A DNA stretch of 64,000 bases from Sphingobacteriales bacterium (GTDB taxonomy: Bacteria > Bacteroidota > Bacteroidia > Chitinophagales > CAIOSU01). The translations under genes were made by a program, and so were the position numbers. This document shows positions 56,675 to 63,959 of this stretch, piece by piece. Position 1 is the first letter of the stretch; each line of letters starts with the position of its first letter. Where the stretch lies: NCBI GenBank assembly GCA_027483645.1, contig JAIXUD010000014.1, positions 1 to 64,000 of the forward strand, written 5' to 3'. The notes beneath the pieces are model-generated. The model ran no database searches and was not told the origin of the DNA. It saw nothing but the letters and a program-made list of their open reading frames with translations.

Positions 56675-57442
56675 TTATCTCCCCATCCAGCCACCATCAA
56701 CGGTAAGGATGGTGCCGTGCACATAATCGGCAGCTTGTGAGGCTAAAAATACTGTGGCTCCTTTAAAATCCTCCGGCTTTCCCCAACGCCCTGCTGGTAT
56801 GCGCGATAGGATGGAGGCGCTGCGTTCTTTGTCGTTTCGTAGGGCTTCGGTATTATCTGTGGCTATGTACCCGGGGGCAATACCATTTACATTTACGCCC
56901 TTGGCTGCCCACTCGTTGGCCAATGCCTTTACCAAGCTACCCAATGCGCCCTTGCTGGCTGCATAGCCCGGCACAGTAATGCCTCCTTGGAAGGTAAGCA
57001 GCGAGCACGTAAAAATGATTTTACCCGAACCGCGCTCAATCATCTGCTTACCAAACTCACGGGCTAGGATAAACGGCGTATCAAGGTTTAGGGCCAGAAC
57101 TTGGTCCCAATACTCATCGGGGTGTTCGGCGGCTGGCTTGCGCATGATGGTGCCGGCATTGTTAATGAGAATATCCACCACGGGATGGGCTTCATTCACC
57201 TTTTTTATGAAAGCATACAACGCCTCGCGGTTAGATAAATCAGCGGCATAGGCAAAATACTTCCTGCCTAAAGCGGTTATCTGTTGCTCCACGTCGCTGC
57301 CCGATGCGGGCATAGTTGCGGATACGCCAATAATATCGGCACCGGCTTCGGCCAAACCGATGGCCATGGCCTTGCCTATACCTTTGTTGCAACCCGTAAC
57401 CAATGCTATTTTGCCCTCTAGGCTGAAAGATGTTATCATCAC
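56675..57442 (-). CDS. kduD: 2-deoxy-D-gluconate 3-dehydrogenase (KduD)
   Basis: Short-chain dehydrogenase reducing 2,5-diketo-3-deoxygluconate to 2-keto-3-deoxygluconate (255 residues). Rossmann motif TGCNKGIGKAMA, NNAG in ILINNAGTIM, catalytic Ser in FTCSLLTFQGG and YxxxK in GYAASKGALG. Terminal GGWMGR is as in KduD. Two adjacent ATGs start the frame; the first is used. Followed by kduI; preceded, 64 bases away and on the same strand, by the DUF4440-like gene, which may share the transcript. Confidence 0.92.
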   Translation of the reverse strand: MMITSFSLEGKIALVTGCNKGIGKAMAIGLAEAGADIIGVSATMPASGSDVEQQITALGRKYFAYAADLSNREALYAFIKKVNEAHPVVDILINNAGTIMRKPAAEHPDEYWDQVLALNLDTPFILAREFGKQMIERGSGKIIFTCSLLTFQGGITVPGYAASKGALGSLVKALANEWAAKGVNVNGIAPGYIATDNTEALRNDKERSASILSRIPAGRWGKPEDFKGATVFLASQAADYVHGTILTVDGGWMGR

Positions 57443-57506
57443 TTGATAAAATTATAAAAGCATAGCGGTTTTGCCATGCTTTTGCGATTATTATGGGATA
57501 TTTCGG

Positions 57507-57938
57507 CTATTGAGTCACTTTTACCGCTTGTCGGGCCAGTAGTTTCCAACTACCTTTTTCCTGTTGCCAAACCAAAAGTACGTTCAACTTTACTGAGCCA
57601 GGTTTGCCGCTGTCATTGGTACTAGCGCTAAAAACATGCCGCACCACCGCCACCTTGCCCGATATGGATATGGTTTGCTCGCTAAGCTCAATATTAACAA
57701 AATCCGACTTGCCATTGAATATGTTCTCCACGAAGGCTTTCTTGTCTTCCAGCCTTCCACTCGAGTGCCCGTAGCTCAATTTATGGGATGTTAGGTTTTC
57801 CAGCACAGCTTTATCGGCATCTATCATGGCTTTGGTAAGCTTTTCCACTGCGTCGGCAACGTGCTGTTCTGCCGAGGGCTGTGCCACGGCAAACAAAGCA
57901 AAAAGCATGAGCAAACCGAATAGCGAGAATTGTTTCAT
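57507..57938 (-). CDS. Exported DUF4440/SnoaL-like protein
   Basis: 143 residues with a signal peptide (MKQFSLFGLLMLFALFAVAQ). The fold is NTF2-like: helix ADAVEKLTKAMIDADKAVLE, LSYGHSSGRLEDKKAFVEN, then three strands ending VLLVWQQEKGSWKLLARQAV. This matches DUF4440/SnoaL proteins. The substrate is unknown. Same strand as kduD, so it may belong to the uronate unit. Confidence 0.78.
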   Translation of the reverse strand: MKQFSLFGLLMLFALFAVAQPSAEQHVADAVEKLTKAMIDADKAVLENLTSHKLSYGHSSGRLEDKKAFVENIFNGKSDFVNIELSEQTISISGKVAVVRHVFSASTNDSGKPGSVKLNVLLVWQQEKGSWKLLARQAVKVTQ

Positions 57939-58075
57939 TCGTAAAGACGTTAGTAGCCTTGAAAATACGCTTAGTTTAAGACGATGTCAACTCGGCACTA
58001 CCGAACCGATTATTAGTGGGCATTTTTTGTTGAATAATGGGTATTTTGGGCGATACAATTATACCAAAGCGAAGC

Positions 58076-58810
58076 ATGAAAATACATTATTGTTTAGGGT
58101 TGATGATGTTGCTGCTATGGCACGCACCGCTATTGGCGCAAATGCCAGCACTCGAAATGGTGTTGGTGGAAGGCGGTAGCTTTGCCATGGGCACAAACAC
58201 GGGCACCAAAAAAGAGCGACCGGTACACACCGTAACGCTCAATAATTTTTATATAGGCAAATACGAGATAACGCAAAACCAATGGTTGGCCGTAATGGGC
58301 ACCAACCCATCCACCTTCAACACTTGCGGTAGCTGCCCGGTGGAGCAAGTTACCCTTGATGACATTGATACTTTCATTGCCAAACTGAATGCCCTAACCG
58401 GCAAAAAATACCGCCTGCCTACCGAGGCCGAATGGGAATATGCCGCACTGGGAGGCACCCAAAGCAAGGGCTATACTTATCCGGGCAGCAACAACCTAAC
58501 CGAAGTAGCCTGGCATGTGGGCAATGCCGAAGCCACTACCCACCCCGTAGGCGAACTGAAGCCCAATGAACTGGGCCTATACGACATGGCCGGAAACGTG
58601 TGGGAGCTTTGCAGCGATTGGTTTTCGGGCGGATATTATAAGCATGGCCCTGCCACCAACCCGCAAAACAACCAAAAGGCCATGTTCAGGGTGGTGCGTG
58701 GCGGCTCTTGGCGCAGCGGGCCTGAGCGGTGCTACACCCAAGCGCGCAACGTGAACAGCAAACATCACCGCATCTCCAATTTGGGGTTTCGGTTGGTATT
58801 GGAGGAATGA
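58076..58810 (+). CDS. Exported SUMF1/FGE-fold protein, probably not a formylglycine enzyme
   Basis: Formylglycine-generating-enzyme fold (244 residues from ATG 58076; signal peptide GLMMLLLWHAPLLAQ). Markers: MVLVEGGSFAMGTNTG, YEITQNQWLAVMG, YRLPTEAEWEYAALGG, LYDMAGNVWELCSDWF and VVRGGSWRSGPERCY. The catalytic enzyme needs a Cys pair in the last motif; here the first position is Ser and only one Cys remains, so sulfatase activation is unlikely. The fold is widespread as a binding or structural domain. A frame start at 58037 exists, but the first 13 codons lack a signal-like leader. Convergent with tRNA-Cys. Confidence 0.85.
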   Translation: MKIHYCLGLMMLLLWHAPLLAQMPALEMVLVEGGSFAMGTNTGTKKERPVHTVTLNNFYIGKYEITQNQWLAVMGTNPSTFNTCGSCPVEQVTLDDIDTFIAKLNALTGKKYRLPTEAEWEYAALGGTQSKGYTYPGSNNLTEVAWHVGNAEATTHPVGELKPNELGLYDMAGNVWELCSDWFSGGYYKHGPATNPQNNQKAMFRVVRGGSWRSGPERCYTQARNVNSKHHRISNLGFRLVLEE

Positions 58811-58941
58811 AGCTCAGGTGAGTAGCTGTATTCTACGGTTTACCGTCGCTCTGTAGCCGTAAGTAAAGAGCAAGATGATGGTGCAAAGCTAAATCAGATC
58901 ATCCGGTTGAATACTCAAAAAATCGACTAATAGAACTTTCC

Positions 58942-58982
58942 CTAAAAACAAAAACCCCAATCACTCAAAGAGGATTGGGGTT
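58942..58982 (-). terminator. Terminator downstream of tRNA-Cys
   Basis: On the minus strand AACCCCAATC pairs with GATTGGGGTT around 10 bases and is followed by TTTTGTTTTTA. It lies 16 bases past the tRNA 3' end. Confidence 0.88.
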
Positions 58983-58998
58983 CTAGCAAATTAATGCG

Positions 58999-59069
58999 AG
59001 GTCGAGAGCGGATTCGAACCGCTGTACGAGCTTTTGCAGAGCTCTGCCTAACCACTCGGCCACCCGACC
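58999..59069 (-). tRNA. tRNA-Cys (anticodon GCA)
   Basis: A 71-base cloverleaf read on the minus strand: acceptor GGTCGGG/CTCGACC, D arm GCC...GGC, anticodon stem GAGCT/AGCTC with loop CTGCAAA (anticodon GCA), T arm AGCGG TTCGAAT CCGCT, discriminator T. The CCA end is not encoded. A promoter and a terminator bracket it. Confidence 0.97.
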
Positions 59070-59084
59070 ATTAATTCAGGATTG

Positions 59085-59114
59085 CAAATGTACAAATTTT
59101 ACCAGTCTGTACAA
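59085..59114 (-). promoter_or_regulatory. Promoter of tRNA-Cys
   Basis: On the minus strand: TTG (59114-59112), 19-base spacer, TACATTTG (59092-59085), an exact TAnnTTTG match, 16 bases upstream of the tRNA 5' end. Confidence 0.75.
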
Positions 59115-59131
59115 GTACTACGCAAATATAG

Positions 59132-59491
59132 CTAAAATGTTTTTTCCAATTCTACATATACCCGTTCAATATCACCAGCAATAGGCGGATTTAATTTGCT
59201 TATACGCACACGCATCCATTTCATATGTGGGTAATTTTCGGCACTTGCATCAATTATGCGCTGCGCCAACCGCTCGAGCAAGTATTGTTTGCTGCCTTCC
59301 ATCACCTGCTTCACTAGCTTGTATACGCCCTCGTAGTTGATGGTGCCTTCTAAATCATCGGTCAATGCGGCTTCATTAAAGTCCGTTTGCAAGTATACAT
59401 CCACCTTAAATCGATTGCCCGTTTCGCGCTCTTGCGGGTAGTACCCGTGGTGCGCAAAAAAACTCAATCCCTCTAGTGCTATTATACCCAT
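59132..59491 (-). CDS. folB: Dihydroneopterin aldolase
   Basis: Folate-pathway enzyme converting dihydroneopterin to 6-hydroxymethyl-dihydropterin (119 residues). GIIALEGLSFFAHHGYYPQE contains the substrate-binding region, INYEGVYKLVKQVM the conserved Tyr, and YLLERLAQRIIDA, ISKLNPPIAGDIERVYVELE the rest. Read on the minus strand it is followed by tRNA-Cys, whose promoter lies between. Confidence 0.92.
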   Translation of the reverse strand: MGIIALEGLSFFAHHGYYPQERETGNRFKVDVYLQTDFNEAALTDDLEGTINYEGVYKLVKQVMEGSKQYLLERLAQRIIDASAENYPHMKWMRVRISKLNPPIAGDIERVYVELEKTF

Positions 59492-59499
59492 TTTTAAAT

Positions 59500-59652
59500 A
59501 GGAAATATGAAATGAGAAATAAGAAAATTGGTAAGGGAATGAAAAGAAGAAAATGGAATCGGCTAATAAATAGACGATAGCGGATAACTGAAGTTGAGAA
59601 TAAAAAACAAGAAGCTTAAAAGTTTCTCATTTCTTATTGCTCATTTCATATT
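59500..59652. repeat. Inverted pair of 7-bp-period arrays (AAATGAG type)
   Basis: GAAATATGAAATGAGAAATA at about 59510 is complementary, with two differences, to CTCATTTCTTATTGCTCATT then TCATATTT at 59625-59652. Both arms are heptamer arrays, and the pair fills the gap between folB and the DUF2795 gene. Confidence 0.7.
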
Positions 59653-59873
59653 TAGTATTCATCTTCATTAAAGAAGAAGTCATCGCTGGTAGGGTAATCA
59701 GGCCAAATATCTTCAATGCCTTCATATATCTCGCCTTCGTCTTCCAATTCTTGCAGGTTCTCGATAACCTCGATGGGGGCGCCAGAGCGGATAGCATAGT
59801 CTATCAGCTCGTCTTTGGTTGACGGCCAAGGCGCGTCTTCAAGGTGTGAGGCAAGCTCAAGTGTCCAGTACAT
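59652..59873 (-). CDS. DUF2795 family protein
   Basis: 73 residues, acidic. MYWTLELASHLEDAPWPSTK, then ELIDYAIRSGAPIEVIENLQ and the acidic tail (DDFFFNEDEY) match the small DUF2795 proteins common in Bacteroidota. No catalytic residues known; the DNA-binding-like helical pattern is not proven. Its stop codon lies within an array of AAATGAG-type repeats. Confidence 0.85.
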   Translation of the reverse strand: MYWTLELASHLEDAPWPSTKDELIDYAIRSGAPIEVIENLQELEDEGEIYEGIEDIWPDYPTSDDFFFNEDEY

Positions 59874-59995
59874 AGTGAACCCGATTTAAATTAAGGTGCA
59901 AATATAGAATTATTCTCAGTCTGTCAAAACGCAATGATAACTAAATTGTTTTGGCTACTGCATATACGTTGTTCACATGTTGTTTGTAAGTGTCA

Positions 59996-60547
59996 TTACG
60001 ATTTTCGTGGGTTCCAAGCAATCTCCTCTGCACCGTCTTTATACGCTAGGTAGCGGCTCAGTACAAATAGGTGGTCGCTAAGGCGGTTCATGTATTGTAT
60101 GATCAGTTCATCTACGGCATCTTGCGTTCCCAGTGCCACTATCATTCGCTCGGCCCTGCGGCACACGCAGCGCGCTACGTGGCAATAGCTGGCGGTTAGG
60201 TGGCCACCCGGTAATATAAACGTCTTTAGCTCAGGCAGGGATTCGTTCATACGGTCAATATCCTTTTCAAGTGCTTTTACGTCGCTTGCTTTTAGGTCGG
60301 GCAGTATCATTTTGATGCCTTCTGGGTCGGCGGCTAGCGAGGAGCCTATGGTAAACAGGCGGTCTTGCACTTCTTTTAATAGGGTGCGCACGCCCTCGTC
60401 GGTAGCCAAATCACGGATAACGCCCAGCCAAGAGTTCAGCTCATCTACCGTCCCATAACTCTCAATGCGGATGTGGTGTTTCAGCACTCGGGTACCACCT
60501 ATGAGGGAGGTTTTGCCCTTGTCGCCTTTGCGGGTATATATTTTCAT
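59996..60547 (-). CDS. Cob(I)alamin adenosyltransferase, PduO/EutT-type
   Basis: ATP:cob(I)alamin adenosyltransferase (183 residues) making adenosylcobalamin. MKIYTRKGDKGKTSLIGGTR with the ATP-binding loop, the helix VDELNSWLGVIRD and the C-terminal RAERMIVAL / YMNRLSDHLFVLSRYLA with the Arg-Asn-x-x-Ser-Asp-like motif are as in PduO. Start ATG 60547; the upstream extension to 60655 would lack a plausible leader. A nested inverted repeat lies in the leader region. Confidence 0.93.
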   Translation of the reverse strand: MKIYTRKGDKGKTSLIGGTRVLKHHIRIESYGTVDELNSWLGVIRDLATDEGVRTLLKEVQDRLFTIGSSLAADPEGIKMILPDLKASDVKALEKDIDRMNESLPELKTFILPGGHLTASYCHVARCVCRRAERMIVALGTQDAVDELIIQYMNRLSDHLFVLSRYLAYKDGAEEIAWNPRKS

Positions 60548-60636
60548 AGCAATAGTGTTAGCTACCGAAGATAATGGTTGGGGATGGTAAATTGTTTCGA
60601 GGCTGGGTGTGGAAATGTGGAAACACCCCGTACTGT

Positions 60637-60843
60637 GTGGTCGGTCGACTTCCAATATGTGGGCTGGGTTGTTGCAATTTTGTAAAAATCTCCAGGCATT
60701 CCAGTCGTCTGAACACTAATATATATTGCGGTCTTAGCACACTAAAATCTGATGTTTCGTTTAGTGTTCAGACGACTGCATTGAATTAGCAGTTCAGCAA
60801 TACTTTGGAGGTCATTCTCATACCATGGTAGTCGTCCGACCAC
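60637..60843. repeat. Nested inverted repeats upstream of the adenosyltransferase gene
   Basis: Perfect 18-base inverted repeat CAGTCGTCTGAACACTAA (60702-60719, complement at 60761-60778) nested in an outer pair GTGGTCGGTCGACT (60637-60650) and AGTCGTCCGACCAC (60830-60843), one mismatch. The 207-base plan (outer and inner arms) recalls the two CGTCATTGCG elements but the words differ. It fills most of the gap between two minus-strand genes. Confidence 0.7.
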
Positions 60844-60859
60844 TCAATACTGGTAAAGT

Positions 60860-61510
60860 TTACTCATACTTTCGCTCCAACAGCACCGCGTATTTGTAAG
60901 CCTCGCGAGGGTTAAATGGGTTGAGGTGCACGGAGCCTTGTTGATCCAAGGTGTCGTCTTCTTCCAAAATATTGGTGTAGCTCTTCGCTGATAAGGAGCG
61001 TGTAGCAGTAGATTCGTCGAATTTATAGTTCTTGCTTAGGGGTGCATTGGGCTTATCAAGCGAGGAAGCAGGGCTATCGATGGTGGAATAAGGATTATCC
61101 AGCGGCTCTACCTGGCGCTTAGGGGCTGGTGGCCTTTGTGGTTGAGGTTGACGTTGCGGCTGAGGCTGAGGCTGACGTTGCGGCTGGGCTTGTGGCTCAT
61201 GCTGGCGCGTCATTTCCTGCAATATTTCCTCTATGGTTTTAGGGCGGGGTGATGGCTCGGTTTTGGTGGGCGATGCGGGCCAACTGGTATCCGCTTTACG
61301 CTGTGCAGGTGCTGGGCTGCTCTGCGGCTGGGTCCAAGTATCGGGCGTGCGCTGCGTAGCTTGTTGCGGCTGCGTATAGGTAGGCTGCTGCTTGGCGTTT
61401 TCTTCCTGGCGTTTCAATTGCTCCTCTTTAGCCTTTTTGAGGCCTTGGTATATCTTCGAAACCACGAAAATGACACCAACGAGAATATAGATTAGCACTT
61501 TTAACTCCAT
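60860..61510 (-). CDS. Membrane-anchored Pro/Gln-rich protein
   Basis: 216 residues from ATG 61510. One N-terminal membrane segment (LIYILVGVIFVVSKIY) then a cytoplasmic-type Lys/Glu-rich coil, a long Gln/Pro-rich low-complexity part (residues about 40-125, with repeated QPQPQ) and a conserved-looking C-terminal end HLNPFNPREAYKYAVLLERK. I do not know a function; small one-pass Bacteroidota proteins with this C-terminal 'AyKyavLLerky' end occur. It precedes the adenosyltransferase on the same strand. Confidence 0.7.
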   Translation of the reverse strand: MELKVLIYILVGVIFVVSKIYQGLKKAKEEQLKRQEENAKQQPTYTQPQQATQRTPDTWTQPQSSPAPAQRKADTSWPASPTKTEPSPRPKTIEEILQEMTRQHEPQAQPQRQPQPQPQRQPQPQRPPAPKRQVEPLDNPYSTIDSPASSLDKPNAPLSKNYKFDESTATRSLSAKSYTNILEEDDTLDQQGSVHLNPFNPREAYKYAVLLERKYE

Positions 61511-61542
61511 AGGATGAAGGTAGGAAATTTTTTTTAGTCTGC

Positions 61543-61795
61543 GGTCCACAGTCCACGGTCCACGGTAAAAAAATTGGTCGACGGTCCACGGTCGACAGTC
61601 CTCGGATGCTTCAATTGGCCCATGGACGATAGACGATGGTTCATGGATGCTGCAAAAAGGGTTTTATAATGGAAACCAATAACCAATCAACTAATAATTA
61701 ATAACCATTTTTATCGTCGACTGTGGACCGTCGACTGTGGACCAAACAATAACCATTTTTTACTGTGGACCGTCGACCGTGGACCATCGACTTTT
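61543..61795. repeat. Largest island of 7-bp-period arrays
   Basis: CGGTCCA, CAGTCCA and CGGTCCA; GTCGACG, GTCCACG and GTCGACA; GATGCTT then CAATTGG; CCCATGG, ACGATAG, ACGATGG and TTCATGG; ATGCTGC; AATAACC, AATCAAC and TAATAAT; and finally the complementary CTGTGGA, CCGTCGA, CTGTGGA. At least four word types in about 250 bases, with the GTCGAC/GTCCAC arms at the two ends complementary to each other. Confidence 0.9.
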
Positions 61796-61825
61796 CCTTA
61801 TTTTTGCCCCAAACCCAGCCAACCC

Positions 61826-62644
61826 ATGACCCGCCAACAACTCTTTGAGCAGATTACCGAGAAACGTTCGTTCCTGTTAGTAGGATTGGATACCGAACTG
61901 GCCAAGCTGCCCGCCGAGTACCAGGCCATGGAAGACCCTATATATGAGTACAACAAAATGATCATTGACGCCACCCACGATTTGTGTGTGGGCTATAAAC
62001 TGAATACGGCGTTTTACGAGGCACATGGTGCCAAAGGGTGGGAGAGTATGCGCAAAACGCTGGAGTACATACCTGAGGGTCTATTTAAGCTGGCAGATGC
62101 CAAGCGAGGCGACATTGGCAACACCAGCCGCATGTATGCCGAGGCGTTCTTTAAAACGCTTAGCTGCGATGCCATTACCCTTTCGCCTTACATGGGCCAC
62201 GACAGCGTAACGCCTTACTTGGAGTACCCCGGCAAGTGGGCCATTTTGCTTGGGCTTACCAGCAACCCCGGCAGCCAAGACCTACAAATGCTGCAAGCCG
62301 ACGGCCTCAACTTTTTTGAACAGGTACTAAAGGCGGGCAACACTTGGGGCACTGCCGAAAACACCATGTTTGTAATAGGTGCCACCCACCCCGAAATGTT
62401 TGCCACCGTGCGAAAGCACGCGCCTGACAACTTCCTACTAGTACCCGGCATCGGCGCACAGGGCGGCGACTTGGGCGAAGTATGTAAATACGGGCTGAAC
62501 GATAAAGTAGGCCTGCTAGTAGCCGCCAGCCGAAGCATCATCTTCGCCAGCAACAGTGCCACGGACATAGCCGTCAAAGCCCGCGCCGCCGCCGAATACA
62601 TTCAGCAAGAAATGCATGGGATAATGGTGAGTGCGGGGATGTAA
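61826..62644 (+). CDS. pyrF: Orotidine 5'-phosphate decarboxylase
   Basis: Last step of UMP synthesis (272 residues, type 2 length). LVGLDTELAKLP at the start, catalytic core FKLADAKRGDIGNTSRMYAE with the Asp-Lys-Asp set and the substrate loop LSPYMGHDSVTPYLEYPGK; C-terminal LLVPGIGAQGGDLGEV. Start ATG 61826. Preceded by the largest repeat island, followed by the MORN-like gene 56 bases later. Confidence 0.95.
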   Translation: MTRQQLFEQITEKRSFLLVGLDTELAKLPAEYQAMEDPIYEYNKMIIDATHDLCVGYKLNTAFYEAHGAKGWESMRKTLEYIPEGLFKLADAKRGDIGNTSRMYAEAFFKTLSCDAITLSPYMGHDSVTPYLEYPGKWAILLGLTSNPGSQDLQMLQADGLNFFEQVLKAGNTWGTAENTMFVIGATHPEMFATVRKHAPDNFLLVPGIGAQGGDLGEVCKYGLNDKVGLLVAASRSIIFASNSATDIAVKARAAAEYIQQEMHGIMVSAGM

Positions 62645-62700
62645 TAATAGGGACTAAATAAAGTCTTTATAGTCAATATTATTTAGAAAAGTAGGGCTTT

Positions 62701-63327
62701 ATGAAGAGAATTGCATCTTTCGCTATTCTAGTTCTTGGTTTATGCTTCTTTATCCAAGCGCAAACTAATTATGTGACTAATTTAGAAAGCCTGCCAACCG
62801 CGAGGGGGAAATTTGCGCCCAACGGATTAAAAAAGGGCTATTGGATTTATTATCAATCTAGTGGTTTGAAAGCAAAGGAAGGAAGGTATTTACCCCGAAT
62901 TGTAAAAGACTCTGTTTGGTATATTGATGTGGAAACTTTTATGGAAGTTGCTGATACTTTTTATGAGGAACAAAAAATTGGGAAGTGGAAGTATTTTAAT
63001 GAAAAAGAGGAACTAAGATCTGTCACCGTGTACTCAAAAAAGACAGGCGAGAAGAAATCAATTTGTTATTCGGAACATGGTCTCGCCTCTTTTGAAAAGA
63101 GGAAAAAGAACCATTATGCCGTAAGGAAAAGCTACTATGAGAATGGTAACCGTGAGTGGGTAGCTAATTACAATAAGGACAATACAATTAACGGCCGTTT
63201 TAGAGAATGGAATGAAGAAGGTAGACTTTTAGAAAAAGGACGTTATGAAAACGGTGAAAAGATTGGGAAATGGAAAATTTGGAATGCTAAAGAGGGGAAT
63301 TATCAAATTAGGGTATTTCCAAAGTAA
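62701..63327 (+). CDS. Exported MORN-like repeat protein
   Basis: 208 residues with a signal peptide (IASFAILVLGLCFFIQAQ). Repeated short motifs of the form 'G.w..y...G.l...g.Y.nG' appear (GYWIYYQSSGLKAKEGRYLP, KIGKWKYFNEKEELRSVTVY, RFREWNEEGRLLEKGRYENG, EKIGKWKIWNAKEG), which match YwqK-type/MORN-variant repeats. Such proteins occur singly in Bacteroidota; function unknown. AT-rich relative to pyrF. Confidence 0.8.
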   Translation: MKRIASFAILVLGLCFFIQAQTNYVTNLESLPTARGKFAPNGLKKGYWIYYQSSGLKAKEGRYLPRIVKDSVWYIDVETFMEVADTFYEEQKIGKWKYFNEKEELRSVTVYSKKTGEKKSICYSEHGLASFEKRKKNHYAVRKSYYENGNREWVANYNKDNTINGRFREWNEEGRLLEKGRYENGEKIGKWKIWNAKEGNYQIRVFPK

Positions 63328-63923
63328 AAATGCTAATTGTTGTGATAACCTGTTTCTTGGGCAGGCCCCACTCTTCTTCACCTTCTTGACGAGAATGAAA
63401 CGTACTTTGCGTCTCTAGACGCCAGAATATTATTAAAGCAAGCTCTTCTTTCCCTCTATTCGTCCTCGTCTTTTTGACCAAGATGGGAGAGGTATAATGT
63501 CTAGTTGTTTCTCGTTTTCCGCCTTAGCTTAAACCCATTTATGTGGCAAAGAAACTAAAACCCATCGATTCCCCCCTACTCGTCCTCGTCTTTTTGACGA
63601 GGATGAAACGTACCTTGCGTCTCCAGACGCCAATACAGCAATCCTCAAAAAAGTATAACTCTTATCCTCCCAAAAATAGTTTTGTCGTGTGCAAATGCTT
63701 GATAATGAGCTATTTGTGTTATGATTATCTAATGTGCAGGCAGTCAATGCTTTACACACGACAAAACCCCTAACCGGCGATGGCTAAAGGATGGCATGCT
63801 CAATGCTTATGGTCGAAGCAAAAAGCCAGAAAGTCCCACCACCACTATATAAAAGTACACGACAAAACTCCTCGACCCAATTGAAAATCCCCTCATAATT
63901 TGTAGCTTGCCGCCTGTCAAATC
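63328..63923. repeat. Repeat-bearing gap with hairpins and TTTTGTCGTGT ends
   Basis: Two direct copies (63385-63429 and 63593-63638) of GACGAGAATGAAACGTAC and the hairpin word GCGTCTctAGACGC. Hairpin CCTCGTCtttttGACGAGG at 63584-63602. From 63679 GTTTTGTCGTGTGC faces complementary GTACACGACAAAAC (63855-63868) and CACACGACAAAAC (63755-63767), giving a candidate 190-base MITE-like element. Open frames here have no protein-like features. I see no gene. Confidence 0.6.
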
Positions 63924-63958
63924 AACTCGTAACCCGTAACTCGTAACTCGCAACCCAA
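63924..63958 (+). repeat. 7-bp-period array (AACTCGT type)
   Basis: AACTCGT, AACCCGT, AACTCGT, AACTCGC and AACCCAA in register, ending two bases before the last start codon of the window. Confidence 0.9.
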
Positions 63959-63959
63959 A

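Noticed and set aside
60637-60843. Cobalamin riboswitch before the adenosyltransferase gene
   Set aside because: No B12-box-like conserved core recognised; the region is a simple nested inverted repeat.
61543-61795. CRISPR array
   Set aside because: Units are 7 bases, without the 30-40 base spacers and conserved repeats of CRISPR; no cas genes nearby.
63543-63773. 76-codon frame on the + strand
   Set aside because: Crosses hairpins and element ends; no domain or signal, so not supported as a gene.
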